Assembly (NCBI GenBank): GCA_947447385.1
Contig: CANFKN010000080.1
Span: forward strand, 1 to 6,056
Reading direction: 5' to 3'
From: Microbacteriaceae bacterium
GTDB lineage: Bacteria; Actinomycetota; Actinomycetes; Actinomycetales; Microbacteriaceae
Length of the DNA stretch: 6,056 nt
This document shows, piece by piece, positions 1 through 6,056 of this stretch. The notes under the pieces were generated by a model. That model was not told the DNA's origin and made no database searches. It saw only the letters and a list, made by a program, of their open reading frames with translations. The position numbers and the translations under genes are program-made. The stretch's first letter is position 1. Each line of letters opens with the position of its first letter.

Positions 1-1023
1 CACCGAAGGCGCTGGTGACATCAAGCCAGAGATAATGGCCACAATGATAGCGACTGCGGTCACGGCCAATAGCGCAATCACGGCGATCCAAGGCCAAACG
101 ATTGGCTTGGCGATAGCCTCGGGCATAGGCGCGGTGTCGGTTCGAATAACCGCAGTAGCTGTGCTTTCAACTTGGCTCAATACGCGAGTCGCTGCAGAAC
201 TACCTGAAGAGTTCAACAGCGTCTCTGCTCGCTGAGCCAAAACGAGAGCATTGGCCGGGCGGTGCTCGGCTTTCTTGGCCAAACATTCCATCACAAGTTC
301 GGCAACCGCGGGGTCGACGAATTCTGGCAGCGCAGGCGGTGCATCGTTGATGTGTGCCATGGCAATGACCATTTGCGAATCACCGCTGAATGGTCGGCGA
401 CCGGCCAGCGCTTCGTAGGCAACTACGCCAAGGGCATAAATGTCAGTAGCTGCCGTTGCCGGTTTGCCTGTTGCCTGTTCAGGCGCGAGGTACTGCACGG
501 TTCCCATGACTTGCCCGGTAGCGGTGAGAGAAACCTGGTCTGCGACTCGCGCAATGCCAAAGTCAGTAATTTTGACGTCGTTGTCAGGCGTGATCAATAG
601 ATTGCCGGGCTTAATGTCGCGGTGAACCAAACCTTGCGTGTGCGCGGCATAAAGTGCTCGAGCGGTTTGCGCGACAATGTTCAAAACCTTGCTAGCTGGT
701 AAAGAGGTTTCAACTTCGAGAATTTTGGCCAAAGACTCGCCTGGAACCTTCTCCATCACCAGATATGCAGAACCACCGTCTTCGCCATAGTCAAAAACGT
801 TTGCGATGCCTTCGTGGTTGACCATCGCGGCGTGACGCGCCTCGGTGCGAAAGCGCTCCAAAAAGTTGGGGTCGCTTAGATATTCGGGTTTCAAAATCTT
901 GATTGCCACGTCGCGCAAAATCACTTCGTCGGTCGCAACCCAAACTTCGCCCATGCCACCAGTGGCAATTAGGCTCACGAGACGATATCTGCCCCCATAA
1001 AGTTGACCTGCTAAAGGCTTCAT
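1..1023 (-). CDS. pknA: Membrane Ser/Thr protein kinase PknA (3' end beyond the window)
   Basis: Hanks-type kinase that transfers phosphate from ATP to threonines of cell-growth and division proteins at the cytoplasmic face of the membrane. The 341 residues visible begin MKPLAGQLYGGRYRL. The kinase domain (about 12-268) shows the glycine loop ATGGMG, catalytic lysine K42 in VAIK, helix-C glutamate E61, HRDIKPGN (D136, N141), DFG (154-156) and APE (180-182). T167 and T169 match the activation-loop threonines of M. tuberculosis PknA (T172, T174). A Ser/Thr-rich linker (about 271-300) precedes one membrane segment (about 308-332), and the frame is still open at base 1. PknA rather than PknB is chosen because the motifs LIATGGMG, AYLVME and VMGT are PknA-like and because the gene directly follows pbpA, as in mycobacteria. 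The ATG overlaps the pbpA stop as ATGA with no strong Shine-Dalgarno, suggesting translational coupling. Whether an extracellular domain follows cannot be seen. Confidence 0.93.
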   Translation of the reverse strand, partial: MKPLAGQLYGGRYRLVSLIATGGMGEVWVATDEVILRDVAIKILKPEYLSDPNFLERFRTEARHAAMVNHEGIANVFDYGEDGGSAYLVMEKVPGESLAKILEVETSLPASKVLNIVAQTARALYAAHTQGLVHRDIKPGNLLITPDNDVKITDFGIARVADQVSLTATGQVMGTVQYLAPEQATGKPATAATDIYALGVVAYEALAGRRPFSGDSQMVIAMAHINDAPPALPEFVDPAVAELVMECLAKKAEHRPANALVLAQRAETLLNSSGSSAATRVLSQVESTATAVIRTDTAPMPEAIAKPIVWPWIAVIALLAVTAVAIIVAIISGLMSPAPSV

Positions 1024-2474
1024 TTGTTCAACACCGCTTTCATAACTTTTCGTGCGATTGGGGCAGCTAGTAGGTTGCCGAACCCGCGTTGCCCCATTCC
1101 CCCACCATTTGCAACCACCACAGCAACGGCAACCTGAGGGTTTTCAGCCGGTGCAAAGCCTGTAAACCAAAGCGTGTATGGCTGCCCTGGGCCATTTTGC
1201 GCGGTGCCGGTCTTGCCAGCCACCTTCACGCCCGCAATTCGGCCGTTTGAGCTCACGCCCTTAGAAACGGCGGCGACCATCATGTCTTTAATCGAGGATG
1301 CCGTGCCGGCACTCACCGCTTGCCCGAGTGAGATGTCGCTCGGTCGGTCGAGCACCGCAAGGTTTGCCGAAAGCACACTGTTGACGAGTGTTGGCTGCAT
1401 CAAGACGCCGCCATTGGCGATAGCAGCGCTGACCATTGCCATTTGCAAGGGGCTGACCTTGTCGTTGAACTGCCCGAAAGATGACAGACCGGTTTGAGCG
1501 TCGTCCATTCCGGTTGGGTATTCACTGGCTGTTGATCGAAGTGGAATGTCGAATGATTTGCCAAAACCAAAGCGTTCGGCTTGGGCTGCTATGGCGTCTT
1601 GGCCTAGGGCAATGCCGAGCTCGGCAAAAGGAATGTTGCATGAAAAACGCAGGGCATCAGCGATTGTGACTTTCGGCTTCGAGCTGCCGCATTTGCCTTC
1701 ACCAGAGTTATAGATATAGGTGGTTGTGCCAGGCAGTTTGAACTTTTTCGGGTTCGGCAACTTCGAACTCGGCTTGTACTTGCCAGATTCGAATGCAGCG
1801 GAGGCAACCACGATTTTAAAGACTGAACCTGGTGCATAAAGCTCGCCACCGATAGCTCTGTTGATAAGTGGGCTATCGGTGCGGCTGACGAGCGACTGAT
1901 AGTTGTTATTCGCAACAGTCGTGTTGTGCATAGCCAGCAGGTTCGCGTTGAAGCCGGGGGTTGAAGCCAGGGCAAGAATTTTGCCGGTTGCCGGCTCAAT
2001 CGCGACGACGGCTCCCGTGAGTTTGCCAAGTGCTTCATAAGCCACCTGCTGCACTTTAGGGTCAATTGTCAGATAAACCGATGCTCCAGCCAGCGGGTTG
2101 CCCGACAAGAGCGAGTTCACCTGTTCAAAAAATTGTGAAGAGTTCTTGCCACTCAAATAACTGTCGAGTGCTGACTCAATGCCGGTGGTGCCCTGCGCCA
2201 AGCTATAGAAGCCGGTCACTGCGCTAAAAGCTTCGTTGTCGTATTCACGAAGGTATTGATATTTATCGTCGGTTTTCACCGACCAGGCCACAAGTTTGCC
2301 ATCGGCCAAAATTGAGCCGCGCTGGGTTTTATAGCTGTCATAAAGACTTCTGGGGTTGCGCCCATCAGCCATCAGCGAATCGGCATTGAGAAACTGAATC
2401 AAACTCGCAGCCATCAGCAGGCTGAAGAACATGGCAAAGATCAGGAGCGTCACTCGACGCATTTCGCGGGTCAT
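1020..2474 (-). CDS. pbpA: Class B penicillin-binding protein PbpA (peptidoglycan transpeptidase)
   Basis: Membrane-anchored D,D-transpeptidase that cross-links peptidoglycan outside the membrane; it pairs with a SEDS polymerase, here RodA. The 484 residues are close to M. tuberculosis PbpA (491). A signal-anchor helix spans about 8-28 after a short basic N-terminus. A small dimerisation/pedestal region (about 45-150, including QRGSI at 51-55) precedes the transpeptidase domain. The three active-site motifs are intact: SVFK (acyl-serine S217, K220), SCN (278-280) and KTGT (421-424). No PASTA domain follows, as usual for this family. The only two cysteines, C262 and C279, both lie near the active site. 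The start is fixed by the ATGA overlap with rodA and by GAAGG 7 bases upstream; the stop overlaps the pknA start in the same way. Beta-lactam binding at S217 is expected from the family but not shown here. Confidence 0.96.
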   Translation of the reverse strand: MTREMRRVTLLIFAMFFSLLMAASLIQFLNADSLMADGRNPRSLYDSYKTQRGSILADGKLVAWSVKTDDKYQYLREYDNEAFSAVTGFYSLAQGTTGIESALDSYLSGKNSSQFFEQVNSLLSGNPLAGASVYLTIDPKVQQVAYEALGKLTGAVVAIEPATGKILALASTPGFNANLLAMHNTTVANNNYQSLVSRTDSPLINRAIGGELYAPGSVFKIVVASAAFESGKYKPSSKLPNPKKFKLPGTTTYIYNSGEGKCGSSKPKVTIADALRFSCNIPFAELGIALGQDAIAAQAERFGFGKSFDIPLRSTASEYPTGMDDAQTGLSSFGQFNDKVSPLQMAMVSAAIANGGVLMQPTLVNSVLSANLAVLDRPSDISLGQAVSAGTASSIKDMMVAAVSKGVSSNGRIAGVKVAGKTGTAQNGPGQPYTLWFTGFAPAENPQVAVAVVVANGGGMGQRGFGNLLAAPIARKVMKAVLNK

Positions 2475-3904
2475 GCGAGCGCCTTCACTTTTGGTGATTC
2501 GGCTTTCAGCGAGTCAGAAATGCGCAGCAAAAGCGCGACGATGATCCAGTTGGCTAAAAGCGATGAGCCACCCGCTGCCAAAAACGGTGTGGTTAGACCG
2601 GTCAGCGGCACAACACGAGTCACGCCACCAACCACGATGAAGGTTTGAAGGGCGATTACGAAGCTAAGCCCAATTGCAAGAAGTTTTGAAAAGTCGTCGG
2701 TGTGGTTGAACGCGATTCTCAAGCCACGCGAAACCAACAACAGGTAAAGCCCCAGAATTGCGAAGAGCCCAACGAGTCCGAGTTCTTCACCGAGGCTCGA
2801 AATAATAAAGTCACTTTCGGCAACTGGCACCATCTGCGGAAAACCTCCGCCAAGGCCTGTGCCCCAGATTCCGCCGTGGGCCATTCCAAAAAGGCCTTGA
2901 ACAAGTTGATAGCTACTGTTGACGTCGGCTTTGTAGTGCAAATCGCTAAACGGGTTCAGCCAAGCATCAAAACGCCCGCCAACATAATCGAGAATTCGGC
3001 CGGCCAAGAAGGCGCCTGAGCCGAACACAGCAAGCCCAACGACCACATAGATTGCGCGGCCAGTTGCAACATAAATCATTACCAAGAACAGCCCGAAATA
3101 GAGCAGCGATGTTCCAAGGTCGCGCTGCAATACCAAAATAGCGAGGCTCGCCAACCAAATCATCAGAATCGGGCCAAGGTCTCTGGCCTGAGGCAGCTTG
3201 ATTCCCAGCACTTTGCGACCCACCGCGGCGAGCGAATCACGGTGGGTTACGAGATAGCCGGCAAAAAAGACGGTGAGAGCGATTTTGGCAAGCTCACCGG
3301 GCTGAAAGGTTAGCCCTGCGACCGAGATCCAGAGCTGAGCACCGTTGATCTTTAGGCCTACGAAAGGCAGCATCGGCGAAAGCAGCAGTGCCACGCCGAT
3401 AATCATCGAGATGTAGACATAGCGCCTGAGAAAGAGATGGGTTGGCACCAACCAGACCACAAGAAAACCGATTGCTAAAGCAACGCTCGCCCAGATGACC
3501 TGCTTGAAGCCAAAGAGATCGGTGTCGCCTGCAATTGTTTTCGCGATGTCGAGACGATAAATCTCGGCGATGCCCAAGGTGTTGAGCGCCAACGCTATTG
3601 GCAAGAGCAAACTGTCGGCCTCGCTTGCTTTGAAACGAAGCACGACGTGAAAAACGACAGATAGAACTGCGATTGGCGCCCAGAGCATGAAAAACTCAGG
3701 GGTTAGCTTGGCGATCGTTGAAAGTTGAACTTGAGCCAGCTCGAAAGCATAAAGACCCAAAACAAAAAAGATCAGGATTGCTTCGATGTTTCGACTTCGG
3801 GGCACAACTCGAATGAGCCGCCCAATGTTCATCGTGATGGTGTGCGGATCAGTCTGGTCTTTAATAACGTGGCTGGCGCGCTGCAGCAGAGATGGCCCGG
3901 TCAT
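2471..3904 (-). CDS. rodA: SEDS-family peptidoglycan glycosyltransferase RodA (FtsW/RodA/SpoVE)
   Basis: Polytopic membrane enzyme that polymerises lipid II into glycan strands, working with a class B PBP, here the adjacent PbpA. The 477 residues are close to M. tuberculosis RodA (469), with many hydrophobic helices from about residue 41 to 461. Family motifs visible are NGAQLWI (187-193), QPGELAKI (201-208), RDLGTSLL (261-268), ESDFI (363-367) followed by GEELGLVG (372-379), the GGVTRVVPLTGLTTP region (426-440) and GGSSLLANW (445-453). D365 in ESDFI aligns with the catalytic aspartate shown in RodA homologues (D262 in E. coli, D255 in Thermus). The chosen start overlaps the pstP stop as ATGA and has GAGGG just upstream. 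It gives a polar N-terminal tail of about 40 residues, about twice the mycobacterial one. An internal Met at residue 25 is an alternative start but has no visible ribosome-binding site. FtsW is less likely because the closest resemblance and the synteny are to actinobacterial RodA. Confidence 0.95.
   Translation of the reverse strand: MTGPSLLQRASHVIKDQTDPHTITMNIGRLIRVVPRSRNIEAILIFFVLGLYAFELAQVQLSTIAKLTPEFFMLWAPIAVLSVVFHVVLRFKASEADSLLLPIALALNTLGIAEIYRLDIAKTIAGDTDLFGFKQVIWASVALAIGFLVVWLVPTHLFLRRYVYISMIIGVALLLSPMLPFVGLKINGAQLWISVAGLTFQPGELAKIALTVFFAGYLVTHRDSLAAVGRKVLGIKLPQARDLGPILMIWLASLAILVLQRDLGTSLLYFGLFLVMIYVATGRAIYVVVGLAVFGSGAFLAGRILDYVGGRFDAWLNPFSDLHYKADVNSSYQLVQGLFGMAHGGIWGTGLGGGFPQMVPVAESDFIISSLGEELGLVGLFAILGLYLLLVSRGLRIAFNHTDDFSKLLAIGLSFVIALQTFIVVGGVTRVVPLTGLTTPFLAAGGSSLLANWIIVALLLRISDSLKAESPKVKALA
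2482..2486 (-). promoter_or_regulatory. Probable ribosome-binding site of pbpA
   Basis: GAAGG on the minus strand, 7 bases before the pbpA ATG and inside the last codons of rodA. The good spacing supports the ATG at 2474 and, with the ATGA overlap, re-initiation after rodA. Confidence 0.55.
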
Positions 3905-5199
3905 TGGCCCTCGATGCTGAGCAACAAATCGAACTTAATGTAGGCGTCGTTCAGGCTGTCGGCTGCAATGGTTCTGCGAACCTCGTCTTGTTGCATGAGC
4001 GTTAGGTCGTTTACGTCGGTGCTGGTCTCGCGAAAGAGCTGAGAAAACTTCAAAGAACCGAATGACTCGTGAATGCCACGAAAAATGGCAACCTTGCCAT
4101 TGCCCGATTCACCGATGTAGTAGCGAGTTTGGGTGTAGCTGTAGCCAGCCCATAGCAAGCCTCCAAGAGCAGCCAAGGCTACCAAGAAGCCTAAAAACTG
4201 CCTCAGGCGGTGCATTCGCACTCGGCTTTTGGTTTGTCGAAGAATTAGTTCAAGATATTCTTCAGACTCGGGCAAGAACGCAGCCGGGTCTTGATTGATT
4301 CCGAAAACTTCGGGCAGGTTACGAGGGTTTAGCAATCGCAAGAAGCGACGGTCTTTAGTGTTTTCAACCACCACATCATTAGCGGCAGAACCCAAAAACT
4401 CGGCGTTAGTCTCGACCTTTTTAGCGAAACCCGCGTGCTTGAGATCGACCAAAACAACGGTCACGTTATCTGGTGCGCCGTGTTCTAATGCCTCATAAAC
4501 TAACAGCTCGCAAGCATCGTCGGGGCTGCCGTTTTCGGTCAAAATTCGATGCATTACATCTTCGGGCACCACGCCGCTCAAGCCGTCAGAGCAAATTAGC
4601 CAACGGTCGCCAGGTTTTGCCGGCATGGTCATAACGTCGATGTCTGGGGCATCTTCAACATCACCCAAGACGCGCATCAAAACACTGCGGCGCGGGTGAA
4701 CGAGAGCCTCTTCAGGAGTGATTCGACCGGTGTCAACCAGCCTTTGAACAAATGTGTGATCTTTTGTGATTTGTTTCACTTGCCCGCCACGAGCTAAATA
4801 AATTCGCGAGTCACCGATGTGCGCAATAGCAACCTTGCTGCCCACCACCGCTAAGCCTGAAAAAGTTGTGCCCATGCCGGCCAACTCACCGTGCTGTTCG
4901 ACTGTTTCGCTCAGCTTTCGGTTGGCTTGCAGCATTGCTTGCTTCATGGCATCGCCAGCGCTTTCGGGCGAGTCATAAATGGCGTCAACCTGCGCAACCT
5001 TGTGGGTTACCAGAGCAGACGCGATGTCACCGCCCGCGTGGCCACCCATGCCATCGGCTACAAAAAACAGGTTTACGCCGTTATAGCCGCTGTCTTGGTT
5101 CGAAGCACGGGTGCGCCCAATGTTTGAGTCACCGGCCGAAACCAGTTGCATGGCTATCGGAATCGTCTGAGTCTTGTCGAATGACGGGGTTTCGCTCAT
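3901..5199 (-). CDS. pstP: PP2C-family Ser/Thr protein phosphatase PstP (membrane-anchored)
   Basis: Metal-dependent phosphatase that removes phosphate from PknA, PknB and their targets, acting in the cytoplasm beside the membrane. The PP2C domain covers about residues 17-253. Its metal-binding motifs are intact: SNQD (D36), ADGMGGHAGG (D49), GMGTTF (108-113), HIGDSR (127-132), CSDGLSG (D205) and APDNVTVV (D244). An 80-residue linker with the acidic stretch ESEEYLEL (311-318) leads to one membrane helix (about 334-352). A short outer segment of about 80 residues follows, containing the YYIG...VAIFRGI pattern typical of actinobacterial PstP tails. The total of 432 residues is shorter than M. 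tuberculosis PstP (514), and most of the difference is in the outer segment. The start is 8 bases after fhaB, with AGGGG inside the fhaB end. Met17 is an alternative start without a clear ribosome-binding site. The stop overlaps rodA by 4 bases. Confidence 0.96.
   Translation of the reverse strand: MSETPSFDKTQTIPIAMQLVSAGDSNIGRTRASNQDSGYNGVNLFFVADGMGGHAGGDIASALVTHKVAQVDAIYDSPESAGDAMKQAMLQANRKLSETVEQHGELAGMGTTFSGLAVVGSKVAIAHIGDSRIYLARGGQVKQITKDHTFVQRLVDTGRITPEEALVHPRRSVLMRVLGDVEDAPDIDVMTMPAKPGDRWLICSDGLSGVVPEDVMHRILTENGSPDDACELLVYEALEHGAPDNVTVVLVDLKHAGFAKKVETNAEFLGSAANDVVVENTKDRRFLRLLNPRNLPEVFGINQDPAAFLPESEEYLELILRQTKSRVRMHRLRQFLGFLVALAALGGLLWAGYSYTQTRYYIGESGNGKVAIFRGIHESFGSLKFSQLFRETSTDVNDLTLMQQDEVRRTIAADSLNDAYIKFDLLLSIEGQ
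3908..3912 (-). promoter_or_regulatory. Probable ribosome-binding site of rodA
   Basis: GAGGG on the minus strand, only 3 bases before the rodA ATG and inside the pstP end (codons for Ile-Glu-Gly-Gln). The spacing is short, so translational coupling through the ATGA overlap may matter more. It still favours the start at 3904 over the internal Met codon at 3832, which has no such motif. Confidence 0.4.
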
Positions 5200-5207
5200 T
5201 TGGTCGA

Positions 5208-5750
5208 TTACCCCTGCAGCTCAAAAGCAGTTTTGCCGATGCGAACCTCTGAACCAAGTGTGAGCGCGACCGCCGCAGTGACTTTTTCACCATCAAGGTA
5301 GGTGCCATTGGTTGATTTCAGATCCTCGACCATCCAGACACCATTTGCCTTGAAAAGGCGGGCGTGATTGGTTGATGCAAACTCATCATCGATCACTAGG
5401 TCACTGGTCTCAGCTCGCCCGATAGTGATGTCGCGGTTTTGAAGCTTTAGTTGATAACCAGCCTTATCACCGGCGGTAATCAGCAGGCGCTCGGGCACGA
5501 TGGCAGGTTTCGCATTCTTATTCAACTTGGATTCCGGCTGCGCGAAACCAACCGATGGCGTCGCCGGCTGCCCGGCTGATGGTGGCAAAATCGGGGTTGA
5601 CAAGACCTGCGGCGAATTCGCCTTGACCACTTTGCGAACAATCTTCTGACCAAAAAGGTCAGAGCGAACTACAGAAATAATTGTGAAAATGAAAATCCAA
5701 AGCACCACAACAAAAGCTGCGCGCACCAAAAAGAGGGCGAGATCGCTCAT
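5208..5750 (-). CDS. fhaB: Membrane-anchored FHA-domain protein FhaB (FipA-like)
   Basis: Phosphothreonine-reading adaptor; the mycobacterial homologue (FhaB/FipA, Rv0019c) is a PknA substrate and interacts with the division machinery. The 180 residues hold an N-terminal hydrophobic helix (about 5-28), a basic stretch (35-43), a Pro/Ser/Thr-rich linker (about 45-85) and a C-terminal FHA domain (about 88-180). FHA landmarks are IGR (110-112), FASTNHARL (124-132) with S126 and H129, and KSTNGTYLDG (145-154). Asparagine N128 sits where mycobacterial FhaB has arginine (STRH). Linker threonines T52 and T64, each followed by proline, are possible phosphosites but this is inference. The ATG overlaps the fhaA stop by one base (TAATG), so the two are probably translationally coupled; only a weak AAAGA purine run lies upstream. 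The hydrophobic N-terminus could place it at the membrane beside PknA and RodA. Confidence 0.94.
   Translation of the reverse strand: MSDLALFLVRAAFVVVLWIFIFTIISVVRSDLFGQKIVRKVVKANSPQVLSTPILPPSAGQPATPSVGFAQPESKLNKNAKPAIVPERLLITAGDKAGYQLKLQNRDITIGRAETSDLVIDDEFASTNHARLFKANGVWMVEDLKSTNGTYLDGEKVTAAVALTLGSEVRIGKTAFELQG
5211..5215 (-). promoter_or_regulatory. Possible ribosome-binding site of pstP
   Basis: AGGGG on the minus strand, at the extreme 3' end of fhaB, 11 bases before the pstP ATG. The spacing is a little long, but it is the only purine-rich match near the chosen start and supports it over the Met codon at 5151. Confidence 0.35.
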
Positions 5751-6056
5751 TATTCTTTCACCGACTTCGCTACGATTCTAAAAACAAATTGGCTGCGACC
5801 GGCGACAATCACCGATTCATTTGCCAGACCGACAACCTTGTTAGCGACCACCGGTTGACCTTCAAGCCGAGTGCCGTTGGTTGAGCCCAGGTCTCGCAGG
5901 CCGGCAAGCTTGCCATCCCAGATAATATCAAAATGTTGACGACTTAAACTCGAGTCGTGAATTTGCAAACCAGCAGTCGCATCGCGACCGACCGAAGTCT
6001 GGCCCTTCGCTAATGGCAAACGGCGACCTGCAACGTCGAGAACAGCAACCCAGCTC
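5750..6056 (-). CDS. fhaA: FHA-domain protein FhaA, C-terminal part (5' end beyond the window)
   Basis: Only the last 101 codons and the stop lie in the window; the frame is open to the right edge and the first base is the last of a split codon. The visible piece starts SWVAVLDVAGRRL and is a nearly complete FHA domain: VGRD (22-25), SLSRQHFDI (36-44) and LGSTNGTRLEG (56-66). In M. tuberculosis, FhaA (Rv0020c) has an N-terminal DUF3662 domain, a long disordered linker and this C-terminal FHA domain, which binds the phosphorylated pseudokinase domain of MurJ (MviN) and so restrains lipid II export. The same role is plausible here but the N-terminal part cannot be checked. A TTG at 6019 could be mistaken for a start, but the coding sequence continues in frame to its right with typical FHA beta-1 residues. 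The stop shares one base with the fhaB start. Confidence 0.88.
   Translation of the reverse strand, partial: SWVAVLDVAGRRLPLAKGQTSVGRDATAGLQIHDSSLSRQHFDIIWDGKLAGLRDLGSTNGTRLEGQPVVANKVVGLANESVIVAGRSQFVFRIVAKSVKE

Noticed and set aside
262..600. Plus-strand open frame of 112 codons
   Set aside because: It lies wholly opposite the conserved kinase domain of pknA, has cysteine- and arginine-rich composition typical of antisense frames, and resembles no known protein.
1455..1490. Missing second glycine of a GQG motif in PbpA (GQFND)
   Set aside because: M. tuberculosis PbpA also lacks it (GQKDV), so this is normal for the subfamily.
1174..1497. Plus-strand open frame of 107 codons
   Set aside because: Antisense to the PbpA transpeptidase domain, where the minus frame carries SCN-to-KTGT conserved sequence; no recognisable protein features.
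1604..2065. Second minus-strand frame of 153 codons inside pbpA
   Set aside because: Out of frame with pbpA over its catalytic core, which includes SVFK and SCN; shadow frame with Trp/Arg/Ser-heavy composition.
2797..2841. Loss of a catalytic residue in RodA
   Set aside because: The ESDFI aspartate (D365) and the following GEELGLVG are intact; the neighbouring VPVAESD is a normal variant of the VPAASTD seen in mycobacteria.
2702..3019. Plus-strand open frame of 105 codons
   Set aside because: Lies opposite the most conserved part of RodA, including the catalytic aspartate region; no independent start signals or family resemblance.
4866..5252. Plus-strand open frame of 128 codons across the fhaB/pstP junction
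   Set aside because: Antisense to the PP2C metal-binding motifs; Arg/Cys/His-rich as expected for a shadow frame.
5750..6019. A short separate FHA protein of 89 residues starting at TTG 6019
   Set aside because: The frame is open to the window edge and the residues to the right form the first FHA strand, so this is the end of fhaA, not a small gene.
1..6056. tRNA or rRNA genes, riboswitches, rho-independent terminators, CRISPR arrays, insertion sequences or long repeats
   Set aside because: The whole window is occupied by six coding regions with at most 8 bases between them, and I saw no repeated units, hairpin-plus-T-run or transposase sequence on either strand.

Overview
This window is one dense, single-direction gene block carrying the well-known actinobacterial Ser/Thr phosphorylation and cell-wall growth locus. 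Read 5'->3' on the minus strand, from the right edge to the left, the order is fhaA (3' part only), fhaB, pstP, rodA, pbpA, pknA (5' part only). It matches Mycobacterium tuberculosis Rv0020c to Rv0015c, and pknB would be expected next, beyond the left edge. Gene order and protein sequence point clearly to Actinomycetota. GC content, judged by eye, is near one half, which is low for the phylum. Together with the full fhaA-fhaB-pstP-rodA-pbpA-pknA order this suggests a low-GC actinobacterium such as a freshwater Luna-type Microbacteriaceae, but that placement is an inference.

Layout: 5750-6056 encodes the C-terminal FHA domain of FhaA. 5208-5750 is FhaB, a membrane-anchored FHA protein. 3901-5199 is PstP, a membrane PP2C phosphatase. 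2471-3904 is RodA, a SEDS glycosyltransferase. 1020-2474 is PbpA, a class B penicillin-binding transpeptidase. 1-1023 is PknA, with a complete kinase domain and the membrane segment, cut by the window edge. Junctions are extremely tight: TAATG (1-base overlap) at fhaA/fhaB, an 8-base gap at fhaB/pstP, and ATGA 4-base overlaps at pstP/rodA, rodA/pbpA and pbpA/pknA. There is no intergenic space long enough for a terminator or a conventional promoter, so the block is probably one translationally coupled transcript started upstream of the window.

How the genes work together (established for mycobacterial and related homologues): PknA, with PknB, phosphorylates threonines on cell-growth proteins. 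PstP removes those phosphates. FhaA and FhaB read phosphothreonine and link the kinases to peptidoglycan precursor export and division. RodA polymerises glycan strands and PbpA cross-links them. The window therefore holds the writer, eraser, readers and part of the output machinery of one growth-control circuit.

I found no RNA genes, mobile elements, CRISPR arrays, long repeats or obvious transferred DNA, and no evidence of an undescribed system. The observations in the findings are residue-level or architectural variations on a known locus and are scored low accordingly.
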